A stretch of 64,000 nucleotides of DNA, taken from positions 1 to 64,000 of the forward strand of contig JAAEAF010014936.1 in the NCBI GenBank assembly GCA_011037195.1. The letters are read 5' to 3'. Below, one piece after another: positions 51,801 through 56,089 of the stretch. The stretch is from Triatoma infestans (taxonomy: Eukaryota; Arthropoda; Insecta; Hemiptera; Reduviidae). The number at the start of each line of letters is the position of its first letter. The first letter of the stretch is position 1. The position numbers and the translations under genes are program-made. The notes under the pieces were generated by a model, which was not told where the DNA came from, made no database searches, and saw nothing but the letters and a program-made list of their open reading frames with translations.

Positions 51801-52489
51801 AGATTGTTTGTTGTTTATAACCCTATCACATGCTGTTAACCTAAATTTGTGTTCACATAATCTGAGTACATTCCTTTTCATCCAGTTGATGGAAATTTCA
51901 TTGAATAATAGTCTTTCACTTCGACTTGAAAACTAATATCAAATCCTTGTAACAATATCTGATGCCCATTTAGCTGGCAGGCTACATAAAAGCACTCTTG
52001 CTCACAACCTGGTAGTATCTGCGATATACGTCCAGTCTTACGTCCAGAACATATCTCCAGAACTACGTCATCAAATAATAAGTCAAATTCTCCATGATAT
52101 GTGCTCAGTCCAGTTTTTCGAACCTTTATGAACTGGAAAAAGTGGTTGGGTCTGCAATGCTGGATATTATCTGGGATTGTATGAACAGGTTTTGGAAAAT
52201 GCATTTAAACCTATTAAAATGTGAGGTTTAAGAAACCAATGGACTTAAGGTTGATAAATTGCATTTTGATATATTCAACTTCAACTTGGTTTTAAATCCA
52301 AATGTAAATTAAACAATTTGTTTTTAAAACTTTTGGAACTAACACTTTCTACACTAAAATTACAGGAGTTAACTATTTTCAAACTTAACGTAATTAAACT
52401 GTTTATTCAATTTCCTTTCTTTTTCTGTTTCTAGTGACAACACTTGTCGACTATGGAAATTGAATCAACGATTGGATTCATTAGTATGA
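17928..52489 (+). CDS. KIF21: KIF21-type kinesin (kinesin-4 family), multi-exon, 5' exon missing
   Basis: This is a microtubule plus-end kinesin of the KIF21A/KIF21B family. Family members walk to plus ends and restrain microtubule growth. The coding exons run 17928-18150, 19093-19338, 19419-19637, 19731-20010, 21520-21722, 22664-22853, 24210-24521, 25983-26216, 26290-26489, 26599-26775, 31360-31541, 31667-31853, 31933-32088, 32954-33093, 33468-33725, 36057-36164, 37979-38132, 38225-38330, 38784-38961, 39047-39187, 39697-39817, 41449-41619 and 41738-41937, then 48718-48856 or 52435-52489. All introns are GT-AG and all phases join. Counting from the first visible residue, the motor is about 1-355, coiled coil about 365-935, Ser/Pro-rich linker about 940-1155 and WD40 propeller about 1160 to the end. 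Seen motifs are the P-loop GQ|TGSGKT, switch [10 protein letters not shown] and switch II DLAGSE. The start codon and about 15 residues lie upstream on an exon I could not find. The family assignment is very secure; the exact C terminus depends on which last exon is used. Confidence 0.97.
18151..19092. other. KIF21 intron 2
   Basis: No coding sequence or convincing repeat. A ctgaagatgcgag...ctctcgatat segment near 18740 loosely echoes the foldback-MITE core but is not a clear copy. Confidence 0.5.
19093..19338 (+). CDS. KIF21: KIF21 exon 3: P-loop and motor core
   Basis: Residues 75-156, phase 0 at both ends. It opens [16 protein letters not shown], completing the nucleotide-binding P-loop, and contains [20 protein letters not shown], the kinesin core strand typical of the KIF21 family. 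The acceptor is atttgcag and the donor is AAG|GTATTT at 19339. Confidence 0.97.
19419..19637 (+). CDS. KIF21: KIF21 exon 4: switch I
   Basis: Residues 157-229. It encodes [16 protein letters not shown], then [20 protein letters not shown] with the switch I signature that senses ATP gamma-phosphate, and ends in [11 protein letters not shown]. The introns on either side are short (80 and 93 bp). Acceptor ctattaacag, donor GAG|GTGATT. Confidence 0.97.
19731..20010 (+). CDS. KIF21: KIF21 exon 5: switch II and motor core
   Basis: Residues 230-322 plus the first base of 323. An acidic insert (DNDEDEG...GGGDEEFE) precedes [20 protein letters not shown], the switch II relay, and [16 protein letters not shown], the tubulin-facing helix. 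It ends [17 protein letters not shown] split across the donor GTGAGT at 20011. All residues expected of an active motor are visible. Confidence 0.97.
20289..20440. mobile_element. MITE, family B, copy 1 (intron 5)
   Basis: It begins atatgtggatgagttcgcattg, a family B end, and contains gttgaagtcaactctctacac followed by ctgacgatggatgagaattc and gaaaccgg. The same order of motifs is at 21830-22135, 33150-33390 and around the gypsy element. Confidence 0.65.
20611..20935 (+). pseudogene. Non-LTR retrotransposon RNase H tail (5' truncated)
   Basis: The frame reads [16 protein letters not shown] then [20 protein letters not shown], the zinc-binding end of an I/R1-like ORF2. It shifts frame and continues [20 protein letters not shown] (20766-20825), ending near 20876. 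The insertion is 5' truncated within intron 5 of the kinesin. Confidence 0.75.
21136..21338. mobile_element. Foldback MITE, family A, copy 2 (intron 5)
   Basis: Nearly perfect inverted repeat: the left arm (ttgtggttgattccgcagaa ... catcgaccggtttcgggcgt) is mirrored by cctgatgatgggcgaacgcc ... ccggtcgatgaccacaaaa. The spacer is short. A kinesin exon lies 180 bp downstream. Confidence 0.85.
21520..21722 (+). CDS. KIF21: KIF21 exon 6: end of motor, neck, first coil
   Basis: Residues 323-390. It reads [20 protein letters not shown], then [19 protein letters not shown], the end of the motor, and passes into the first heptads ([18 protein letters not shown]). Acceptor ggttgcag, donor CAG|GTTTAT. 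A foldback MITE ends about 180 bp upstream, and an open frame runs from it into this exon. Confidence 0.96.
21830..22135. mobile_element. Foldback MITE, family B, copy 2 (intron 6)
   Basis: The left arm (ggccggtttctgattctcat ... aattcgtgtagaagttgac) and right arm (gttgaagtcaactctctaca ... ctgaagacggatgagaatcc gaaacgg) are inverted partners with diverged sequence. An internal actagtgtggtgag spacer lies between. Confidence 0.65.
22664..22853 (+). CDS. KIF21: KIF21 exon 7: coiled coil
   Basis: Residues 391-453 plus one base. It encodes [20 protein letters not shown], a stretch strongly conserved in KIF21 proteins, then coiled coil with [20 protein letters not shown]. Acceptor ctgtttacag, donor TG|GTCAGT after one base of the next codon. 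Confidence 0.96.
23342..23368 (+). repeat. Poly(A) run, 27 A
   Basis: A pure A homopolymer, probably the 3' tail of an insertion on the + strand. The element it belongs to is not identifiable. Confidence 0.7.
23480..23540 (-). promoter_or_regulatory. Small stem-loop with CTGAAGA...GAAAC core (family C)
   Basis: The minus strand reads CTGAAGA, A, GGGCACC-AAT-GGTACTC (one mismatch in the stem), then GAAAC. The architecture is the same as in families A and B although the stem sequence differs. It is a structural element of unknown function, possibly ribozyme-related. Confidence 0.35.
24210..24521 (+). CDS. KIF21: KIF21 exon 8: coiled coil, serine-rich spacer
   Basis: Residues 454-557 plus one base. 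It encodes [20 protein letters not shown], a KIF21 family signature, then a basic/serine stretch ([19 protein letters not shown]), then [16 protein letters not shown], and ends in an acidic SDQSDSDEG. Acceptor gtccatag, donor GTGAAA at 24522. Confidence 0.95.
25430..25740 (+). repeat. Dispersed degenerate repeat, copy 3 (intron 8)
   Basis: It contains gcaactttactgggttttttc, ctgaaaatgacttcaacca, then ggaaatggatttttg, then a second part with atcgaaaacactcggtta, ggattgctaactgcacatat and gaaacattttttccggtaaaacg. The order matches copies at 16730-17400 and 35110-35700. Confidence 0.45.
25983..26216 (+). CDS. KIF21: KIF21 exon 9: acidic segment and coiled coil
   Basis: Residues 558-635 plus one base. 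The acidic run [19 protein letters not shown] matches the position of the long acidic tract of vertebrate KIF21A but is much shorter. It is followed by [20 protein letters not shown] coiled coil. Donor GTAAGT at 26217; the next intron is only 73 bp. Confidence 0.95.
26290..26489 (+). CDS. KIF21: KIF21 exon 10: coiled coil
   Basis: Residues 636-702. It encodes [20 protein letters not shown] and [20 protein letters not shown], in register with vertebrate KIF21. The acceptor ttgcggtag has a weak pyrimidine tract but is the only AG that keeps the frame. Donor AAG|GTTGGT. Confidence 0.93.
26599..26775 (+). CDS. KIF21: KIF21 exon 11: coiled coil
   Basis: Residues 703-761, phase 0. It contains [19 protein letters not shown] and ends LVLKRKQEE, which joins directly to VSALRR of the next exon as in the family (RRKTEEVTALRR in human). 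The following 4.6-kb intron is swollen by an RTE-like element. Confidence 0.95.
26915..30456 (-). pseudogene. RTE-like non-LTR retrotransposon in KIF21 intron 11
   Basis: A 3.5-kb element on the minus strand. The endonuclease reads [16 protein letters not shown] (near 29830) and [11 protein letters not shown]. The reverse transcriptase contains [20 protein letters not shown] (near 28400), [18 protein letters not shown] and the catalytic YADD of [14 protein letters not shown] (near 27720). The C terminus reads [20 protein letters not shown] (near 27010). The 3' tail includes TGA-rich sequence typical of RTE elements. Many stops and frameshifts make it inactive. A GC-rich untranslated stretch lies 5' of the endonuclease (29960-30456). 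Confidence 0.8.
30458..30790 (-). mobile_element. Possible tRNA-related SINE
   Basis: Immediately upstream (on the minus strand) of the RTE element lies a segment that ends in an A-rich tail, ttaaaaaaacaaaaac. It holds a possible A box TAGCAGAGAAG and a weaker B box GGATACGAATC about 45 nt apart, as in RNA polymerase III genes. Size and tail suit a SINE. It could also be the untranslated 5' part of another element. Confidence 0.35.
31360..31541 (+). CDS. KIF21: KIF21 exon 12: regulatory coiled coil, first part
   Basis: Residues 762-821 plus two bases. It opens [16 protein letters not shown] and reaches [16 protein letters not shown] and LEREMEK. The region corresponds to the autoinhibitory coiled coil in which human eye-movement (CFEOM1) substitutions cluster. 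Acceptor tgttttag, donor AA|GTAGTT. Confidence 0.92.
31667..31853 (+). CDS. KIF21: KIF21 exon 13: regulatory coiled coil, second part
   Basis: Residues 822-884. It encodes [18 protein letters not shown] and [19 protein letters not shown], ending EENK|GTAATT. The last motif matches the conserved ISDCQ-type segment of vertebrate KIF21. Acceptor acatttcag. Confidence 0.95.
31933..32088 (+). CDS. KIF21: KIF21 exon 14: coiled coil
   Basis: Residues 885-936, phase 0. It encodes [19 protein letters not shown] and [16 protein letters not shown], aligned with the AxYLLDHF region of vertebrate KIF21. Acceptor atgttag, donor CAG|GTTCTT. Confidence 0.94.
32089..32953. other. KIF21 intron 14
   Basis: AT-rich; I see no repeat or coding segment. 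The intron ends ttatttgcag before exon 15. Confidence 0.6.
32954..33093 (+). CDS. KIF21: KIF21 exon 15: end of coil, Ser-rich linker
   Basis: Residues 937-982 plus two bases. It encodes [20 protein letters not shown], then a serine-rich stretch ([18 protein letters not shown]). The donor AA|GTTAGT is chosen because its phase joins the next exon to give Asn. Confidence 0.9.
33150..33390. mobile_element. Foldback MITE, family B, copy 3 (intron 15)
   Basis: It starts atgtggatgggtccgctatg with tttatccgtcgtagcata. The left arm has accggtttcggattttcatc and caccaagttcgtgtagag, mirrored on the right by ctctacacgaacttggtgaa. A central palindrome (cattatgttgaaat...) joins the arms. It ends about 80 bp before exon 16. 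Confidence 0.8.
33468..33725 (+). CDS. KIF21: KIF21 exon 16: Ser/Gln/Pro-rich linker
   Basis: Residues 983-1068 plus two bases. It is low-complexity linker: [20 protein letters not shown], then a Q-rich and a Pro-rich run. No domain is visible. The upstream ATG at 33451 is intronic. Acceptor tttacaaag, donor AA|GTCAGT. Confidence 0.9.
34167..34340. mobile_element. Foldback hairpin (intron 16)
   Basis: An inverted repeat: the left arm agtatcagttcttttaattc ... gcggagaataagttggatgt is mirrored by acattcaacttattctccg ... gaattgaaagaactgatact. The arms are about 80 bp and meet at aattaaaaac. It has no similarity to families A-C. Confidence 0.75.
35110..35700 (+). repeat. Dispersed degenerate repeat, copy 4 (intron 16)
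   Basis: Two units: the first has gcggtaaagcatgactttactg, then gaaatatttgtacagaaaatgg; the second has ccgaaaatgcgactttacag, then aaacatttttcattaaaagtgat. A linker contains gcagaaagctcaaatttgata, which recurs near 2160 and 9240. Class unknown. Confidence 0.45.
36057..36164 (+). CDS. KIF21: KIF21 exon 17: Ser/Pro linker
   Basis: Residues 1069-1104 plus two bases. It encodes [20 protein letters not shown] and [10 protein letters not shown], similar to the SP-rich, RRK.Y-bearing linker of vertebrate KIF21. Acceptor acgtgtag, donor AT|GTAAGT. Both flanking introns are phase 2, so exclusion would keep the frame. Confidence 0.88.
36838..36866 (+). repeat. (CAT)n microsatellite
   Basis: About nine ATC units, directly before an inverted repeat. 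Confidence 0.9.
36869..36980. repeat. Inverted-repeat hairpin (intron 17)
   Basis: The arms (catagtacccaaaac...gactccgcttttaaagtt at 36869-36921 and its mirror aactttaaaagcggagtc...gttttgggtattatg up to 36980) match with few changes around a very short loop. This could be a small foldback MITE. Confidence 0.8.
37480..37507 (+). repeat. Perfect 11-bp stem hairpin
   Basis: tctgcgtctct, loop gggttc, agagacgcaga. It lies in intron 17 between exons 17 and 18, with no terminator context. Confidence 0.75.
37803..37933 (+). repeat. Duplicated segment, copy next to exon 18
   Basis: attgccggcggttgttgtcac ... catgcattttactcc ... cttctcctaaatgtacttac resembles 39374-39495 in order and sequence. It forms the pyrimidine-rich region before the acceptor of exon 18. 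Confidence 0.6.
37979..38132 (+). CDS. KIF21: KIF21 exon 18: linker with NVFNRLT motif
   Basis: Residues 1105-1156. It encodes [20 protein letters not shown] and NVFNRLTSQ, the SPPSSPP...NVFNRLT block that is a hallmark of KIF21 proteins. The acceptor is atcattag at 37978; its upstream pyrimidine-rich stretch lies inside a small duplicated sequence also seen at 39374-39495. Donor AGA|GTAAGT. Confidence 0.93.
38225..38330 (+). CDS. KIF21: KIF21 exon 19: first WD40 blade
   Basis: Residues 1157-1191 plus one base. It encodes [20 protein letters not shown] then TASR|D, the GH and first strands of the propeller. Acceptor attttcag, donor AG|GTTAGT. Confidence 0.95.
38784..38961 (+). CDS. KIF21: KIF21 exon 20: WD40 repeats
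   Basis: Residues 1192-1250 plus two bases. It encodes [20 protein letters not shown], then [15 protein letters not shown], giving two WD dipeptides. Acceptor aaatgcag, donor AG|GTAGGC. Confidence 0.96.
39047..39187 (+). CDS. KIF21: KIF21 exon 21: WD40 repeat
   Basis: Residues 1251-1297 plus two bases. It encodes [20 protein letters not shown] then RVRIWDLRK. Acceptor cccattag, donor AA|GTATGA. The next intron holds an approximately 218-bp duplicated unit. Confidence 0.95.
39290..39600 (+). repeat. Approximately 218-bp tandem unit in KIF21 intron 21
   Basis: gagtttgcaaattgttatcc ... gagatatgttgctg ... attctaaacaaaatat at 39290-39361 recurs as gagttcgaaaattgttgtctg ... gagatatgtaactg ... attctaaggaaaatat at 39508-39580, giving a period of about 218 bp. 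The second unit is partial. The middle part of the unit (39374-39495) also matches 37803-37933. Confidence 0.6.
39697..39817 (+). CDS. KIF21: KIF21 exon 22: WD40 repeat
   Basis: Residues 1298-1338. It encodes [18 protein letters not shown] and [14 protein letters not shown], matching the TGSKDHYIK block of the vertebrate propeller exactly. Acceptor tgttttag, donor AAG|GTAATT. Confidence 0.96.
39818..41448. other. KIF21 intron 22
   Basis: AT-rich apart from the small inverted-repeat element at 40787-41112. No coding segment is visible. Confidence 0.6.
40787..41112. mobile_element. Small MITE-like element with GGTATAGTGTGCGC ends
   Basis: The 20-bp ends GGTATAGTGTGCGCTTTACC (40787-40806) and their inverse ggtagagcgcacactatacc (41093-41112) bound 326 bp. 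A partial extra copy of the left end plus tcatgattctg lies at 40759-40786, forming a short tandem. Flanking duplication is not evident. Confidence 0.55.
41449..41619 (+). CDS. KIF21: KIF21 exon 23: WD40 repeat
   Basis: Residues 1339-1395, phase 0. It encodes [20 protein letters not shown] and [22 protein letters not shown] is a KIF21 signature. Acceptor tttgtttag, donor TTG|GTCAGT. Confidence 0.97.
41738..41937 (+). CDS. KIF21: KIF21 exon 24: WD40 repeats, last shared exon
   Basis: Residues 1396-1461 plus two bases (AG). It encodes [32 protein letters not shown] and [19 protein letters not shown]. The donor GTACTA at 41938 is followed by two candidate terminal exons that both supply a T to complete Ser. 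Confidence 0.96.
43085..43197 (+). mobile_element. Family B MITE, left half (split by gypsy)
   Basis: taagtttcggattttcatcca and gtggagagagtttacatcaac match the family B arm seen at 33220-33290. The sequence breaks off at the gypsy LTR and resumes at 47266. Confidence 0.6.
43198..43591 (-). repeat. Gypsy 3' LTR
   Basis: Matches 46873-47265 throughout. It contains an AT-rich core and a GC-rich stretch gccgccagcgcttccagcgg. It is preceded on the minus strand by a purine tract at 43592-43604. Confidence 0.9.
43592..43604 (-). promoter_or_regulatory. Polypurine tract of the gypsy element
   Basis: On the minus strand GAGAGGGGAACAG abuts the 3' LTR. This is the usual position of the plus-strand priming site. 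Confidence 0.75.
43674..44778 (-). pseudogene. Gypsy integrase (frameshifted)
   Basis: Integrase fragment from 44778 downward. The zinc-finger part begins [17 protein letters not shown], but CRRS stands where the usual CxxC pair is expected. The core has all three catalytic acidic residues, in [18 protein letters not shown] and SDGMVEQF. It then breaks near 44010 into a second frame ([11 protein letters not shown] ... [17 protein letters not shown]). No intact full-length protein is encoded. Confidence 0.85.
44918..45371 (-). pseudogene. Gypsy protease start fused to RNase H end
   Basis: The aspartic protease signature [10 protein letters not shown] (near 45360) is followed after about 75 codons of unrelated Lys/Glu-rich filler by [20 protein letters not shown] (near 45060), the very end of RNase H. 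The reverse transcriptase and most of RNase H are gone, so the element cannot move alone. Confidence 0.75.
45400..46811 (-). pseudogene. Gypsy gag (coiled coil, capsid, zinc knuckle)
   Basis: It begins [16 protein letters not shown] at 46811. A Glu/Lys/Arg-rich coiled coil of short repeats ([21 protein letters not shown]) has a frame break near 46605. The capsid follows ([20 protein letters not shown], 46216; [17 protein letters not shown], 45941), then a zinc knuckle [13 protein letters not shown] near 45560, where a stop replaces the residue before the last Cys. Several frameshifts are present. The plus-strand Ser/Phe-rich open frames here are shadows. Confidence 0.8.
46873..47265 (-). repeat. 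Gypsy 5' LTR
   Basis: Direct copy of the other LTR. It borders the start of gag on the minus strand, with a TTTGGTATCAGAAGTCGG sequence just inside that is the likely primer-binding region; the primer tRNA is not assigned. Confidence 0.9.
47266..47410 (-). mobile_element. Family B MITE, right half (split by gypsy)
   Basis: ctacgacggataaaagaccag and gcggacccatccacatattc are the reverse complement of the family B end at 33150-33205. A (TG)n run at 47301-47322 lies inside. With 43085-43197 it makes one MITE interrupted by the gypsy element. Confidence 0.65.
47731..47945. mobile_element. Foldback MITE, family A, copy 3 (intron 24)
   Basis: ttgttgtggttggttccgcag ... ggtcatcgac is partly mirrored by gaacgcccgaaaccggtcga ... 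aggctatcacggaaaatatc. The left hairpin arm has lost its central segment compared with copies 1 and 4. Confidence 0.8.
48718..48856 (+). CDS. KIF21: KIF21 terminal exon 25a (proximal last exon)
   Basis: The acceptor gttaacag joins AG|T to give Ser, then [18 protein letters not shown] closes the propeller with an MW strand, and a tail ends HIFQLSV before TAA at 48854. Visible length would be 1,507 residues. An AATAAA starts 8 bases after the stop, and the tail is unlike vertebrate KIF21. Using this exon ends the message before the distal exon. Confidence 0.8.
48857..52434. other. Interval between the two KIF21 last exons
   Basis: AT-rich intron/UTR with no intact gene. A strongly diverged family A-like piece is at about 50700-50890 (catcctgagatggggaaacg). 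At 52140-52180 tggttgggtctgcaatgctgg resembles family B ends. Confidence 0.5.
48864..48869 (+). terminator. Poly(A) signal after exon 25a
   Basis: AATAAA lies 8 bases past the stop of exon 25a, in an AT-rich stretch. It would support cleavage that defines the short isoform, although a UTR this short is unusual and later sites at 49590-49620 are also possible. Confidence 0.5.
52435..52489 (+). CDS. KIF21: KIF21 terminal exon 25b (distal last exon)
   Basis: A strong acceptor (pyrimidine-rich, gtttctag) joins AG|T to give Ser, then [18 protein letters not shown] and a TGA at 52487. This is a classic last WD40 strand (compare DDRTVRIWK in human KIF21A) and closes the propeller like 25a. Visible length would be 1,479 residues. 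A retroelement-like reading frame overlaps this stop and continues downstream. Confidence 0.8.
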
Positions 52490-52616
52490 CATCTTGGTTG
52501 CGTAATGTGCAGACTGATATTAAAGATATTGGAGTTCCTAGCCGGGCTATATCGGACCGTGGTGCTTGGTACAAGGTTATTTACCAGCCGCACATGAATC
52601 CTCATGCGCTATGATC
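52452..52616 (+). pseudogene. Possible retroelement C-terminal remnant over exon 25b stop
   Basis: A 54-codon frame out of phase with KIF21 reads SWLRNVQTDIKDIGVPSRA then SDRGAWYKVIYQPHMNPHAL. It resembles the W..N...D....G....A..DR..W......A..H..L tail of RTE-like ORF2 proteins, as also seen at the end of the 26915-30456 element. The copy is short and may be coincidental. Confidence 0.35.
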
Positions 52617-54448
52617 CAGCATGGGGCATTTGGAGAAGGACTGAAAGGGATAGTAGCCTGCAGCATTCCTCCTCGCTGAAGCCCTCCTATAGATGGTAGT
52701 TGTAGTTTTGCAGACTGTAAGACCTTTTACTGAACTAGTTCACCAAGTGCTATTACGCTGTTCTACATATTCATTTTAGTCAAGTTTCTTTTTTGTTTTT
52801 AATCCAGTTAATAAGGGTGCAGCATTACGATTTGATTGACAAGCACCAAGTAATACTGATAGTATATACTGATCATTTGGAGCATGAACTATTCAATGTT
52901 CAGCTAAATAAACATCCGCATGATTGCAGCCTTAAGGCGCGTAATTATAATATTTTAAAACCTAATAAGTATGAATGATTTATATTAATTAACGAAGAAC
53001 AGCCGCTGAACTCTTTAGTTGTTTCATTTGTTAGATACAGGGTCATGCATCTTAGATTACGTTCACCTAAATAATAACTGTGTTCATATTAGTCTTTCTA
53101 AATTATATTCGAGGCGATTTGTGTGTGTGCGCATTTTTTCTTTGTTAATTTATTTTTTCATAGGCATAAGTTCACCAGATACATTCCTATTTTATTTTTA
53201 TATACTTGTGAAATGAAGGCAACTGAATATTGAAATGTACAAAACAATCCAAAAAGACAAGATGTAGGTGGCAATGTATATTAATAATAATAGCGATTTT
53301 GTGATTTACTAAGTTTGTTTTGTCTGTAGAGATCTAATTTAGTTCACTAATTCTTAAAACACAACAAAGTTGTAAAATATTGTTATACTTATTAAATATA
53401 TTATTTATTAAATATATTATTTATATTTGTTATTATTGAATTAATTTACTAGCATAATATTAATGATTTTATAAAAATTGTAACAATTTCCAAAGCTCGT
53501 GAATTTATATTATATTATGTATATATAAACTTTTATAAGATAGGTATGATTTATATTTTTATAGTTTTATTAAATCAGTCAAATTTGATATAATATTTTA
53601 AGACGGCGCAAAATCTGAAACCTTGAAATACGCACTGATTAGTTAACAAATAAAAACTAGATATTTTACAGAACATTTATTAAAAGACAATAAACAGTTT
53701 TAATGTAAAACTTATAAAAGTATTATTGTATTATATATAGGACAGAATTTTTTTTTTAAATGAAAGAAACCAAAAAAATTATATTAATAAACTAACTACT
53801 GTTTTTAAAATACATGGCATTATATTGAGATATTGTTTTTGGTTGAACCCGTTATCCAGCAGATAAGATTAGGAGAGCAATGGCTGTTCTGCATGTGCCT
53901 GTACTGTAACATTCTGTTAAATTGAGGCTACTCCTATACCAAGGGCATTATATCGACATTTCGACTTTCTTGGGATGAGTTCTCAAAATGACGTTTACTG
54001 CTCATATGTTTGGCAGAGTCAATGCAAGAAAGGCGGACTTCGGGCTATCGAGGGAATCCAAATGTCAGAATGAACTTCTGCTGTTCCAAAAATTGACTAG
54101 ATCAATGTTGCTGTATGTACATCCTAGAGTTTATTCATAAAAAAAAGTAATTTGTTAAGTAATAACGCTTGAACTTCCTCATAAACTTTGTGACCCCAGA
54201 CTGTAATCATAGCATATACTTGAAAACAAAACAGTTCTATACACCTAATGCTTTGCACTCAGATGAATTCGGTTATTTAAAAATGATTTTTCCAAATTAC
54301 AAAGAGCAATAGTAAGTCTTTCAGGCAGGTGAGGATTGAAGTTTTTCCGCAGATTACAGGAGGATAATGCGTTGTTAATTCTCAAGTAATTTTATGTCCC
54401 CTTTTTAAAAGGAAAAAGATAATCTCTTTCTTAAAACTAGAAAAATAT
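52617..54448. other. Downstream flank, no gene recognised
   Basis: Very AT-rich; the only open frames are short and lack motifs. Confidence 0.5.
52907..52912 (+). terminator. Candidate poly(A) signal after exon 25b
   Basis: AATAAA about 420 bases after the TGA of exon 25b is the first good hexamer downstream. Further AATAAA copies (for example near 53650) are equally possible. Confidence 0.35.
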
Positions 54449-54663
54449 AGCATCAGAGACATTTTCCGTGGTAGCCTGCTTCATTTTGTGGTCATCGGCC
54501 GGTTTCGGGCGTTCGCCCATCTTCAGGATGCGTTTGTCAGACAGTGTGATAACACAGACTTGCACAGAGCAAATTCAGTTTATACACAATGTAAATTATA
54601 TTAATACATACACAGTGAAATGTCTCTGATGCTTTCCAGCTCTGCGGAACCAACCACCACAAC
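54449..54663. mobile_element. Foldback MITE, family A, copy 4
   Basis: tagcatcagagacattttccg ... ccggtttcgggcgttcgccc ... acagtgtgataacacagactt, with the right end tgatgctttccagctctgcgga ... accaccacaac. It retains one hairpin arm and both outer ends; the second arm's centre is deleted. Confidence 0.8.
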
Positions 54664-54689
54664 AGAAAAATATAGCAGCACTTTTCTAG

Positions 54690-54860
54690 CTTCTATTAAG
54701 AGATAAAACAGCTTGTTCAGAAAGAATCTCGGCACATGTTTGTGGAATTTCGATTGGATTCCATCAAGCCAAGAGTCTTTATTAGGCTTAGCACTTGAGA
54801 TATCAGCAAATAGATCATTTACAGAAAAGTCTGTGTAGATATATATGGCACAGCCAAATA
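54690..54860 (-). pseudogene. Short reverse-transcriptase fragment
   Basis: The minus strand reads NDLFADISSAKPNKDSW then DGIQSKFHKHVPRFFLNKLF, like the first conserved block of non-LTR reverse transcriptases (PGPDGIPSKFYK-type). It is very short and diverged. Confidence 0.35.
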
Positions 54861-55384
54861 TATAAGAGGTGCTGATTGGGGCATGGAAGGCAAGAAACGT
54901 GATCAAAATTTTTAATTAAAACTTCCAATTGACGGATTTGACTATATGTTCAGTGCCACCTAAACGGCAACTAAAGAGAATATTGTACTTTGAGATTCCT
55001 GGAAGTCTTATTTATTTAGTTATTTTATCTCTCTCTCACAGACACGATACTAGAATATAAACCTTTTCTCGTATTCAGGGGTTCTCAGCATATTTTCAGT
55101 TGAAGTTTGATTTAAAAATTTGTCACGATAGCAATATCCTCTTTCAGCTGTGAGAGAAAGATAAATCTGACCATTTAAAGCACTTCTCACAGTTCTACTT
55201 TACAAACTTTCCTTAATGCTGAATTGTTACTAAATATTTTGTTATCTTCAATACATGCCGTGCTAGCTGGAAAAGACATTCATTAATTGGCAATGTGAGG
55301 ACCCTTTAGAAAGTGTAATAACGCCCTCGCTCTCCTAAAGTTAAGTTTCTAGGGAAAATGTTTTAAATAAAAGTCTCAGGGCTA

Positions 55385-55860
55385 CCTGAGTTGGATGTTG
55401 ATGGTTGATGAAAAAAGAGATACCACTGAGACTGTTAAATCACAATGTATATTCAGCCGTTATACTAGAAAGCGTATAAGTAAAGAGTAGAGATAACAAG
55501 AGAGCGATAACAACACGACCGGCGTTGGTCACTAGTGACTCTTGATACTGGTTAGAGCTCTTGATAGTTCACTTACTGGACTGTTCAAAGACTCCTTGTA
55601 CACTCACTGATTATAGATAGCTTGCTTGCTGCATACACTCACGAAATCTGATCAAAGACCTGTTTAATGTCCGAATTGGCCTCTTTCATACAAAATCCTC
55701 GGGGAAGTTAGGTGGGAGCTTGTTGCTTAATCAAGTGAACGTGGGAATAGAATGCGCATATTAGATAGAAAGTGGCGCTGCCTGCGCTATGATAACAAGT
55801 CTGTCACTAGTTAGTGGAGTTGTATGGAGCTGTTAAGAAGTATTCACTTTCTTCACATGT
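55385..55860 (-). mobile_element. Possible solo LTR
   Basis: About 475 bp of more balanced composition, reading TGTGAAGAAAGTGAATAC at the minus-strand start and ATCAACCATCAACA near its end. TG...CA termini and the lack of coding are consistent with a solo LTR. No target duplication could be matched, so the edges are uncertain. Confidence 0.3.
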
Positions 55861-56089
55861 CCAAGATTTAAGGAAATCGCCAGAGCCATTTGAGCAAATC
55901 GCATTAATTAAAGATATATTTCCGGTTATTCATTGTCTTCAGGCTTGTGGAAGGAATTAAATATTATTATATAAGTGGAGTAAGGGCACCTATCTCTCAC
56001 AGAACTGCTAAATCTCAATGATAACCTGCCTTTACTTCCCAAATTAATCTGGAGGGAAAGCAGTAATGATATTTATAAAAATAATTATT

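Noticed and set aside
51878..52204. Minus-strand 108-codon frame as a gene
   Set aside because: One end matches a family B-like MITE end and no protein family is recognised.
13581..54663. Calling the MITE cores active hammerhead ribozymes
   Set aside because: An extra nucleotide between CTGAnGA and the stem and loss of the G before AAA in some copies (as at 21290) break the known active core, so only the resemblance is reported.
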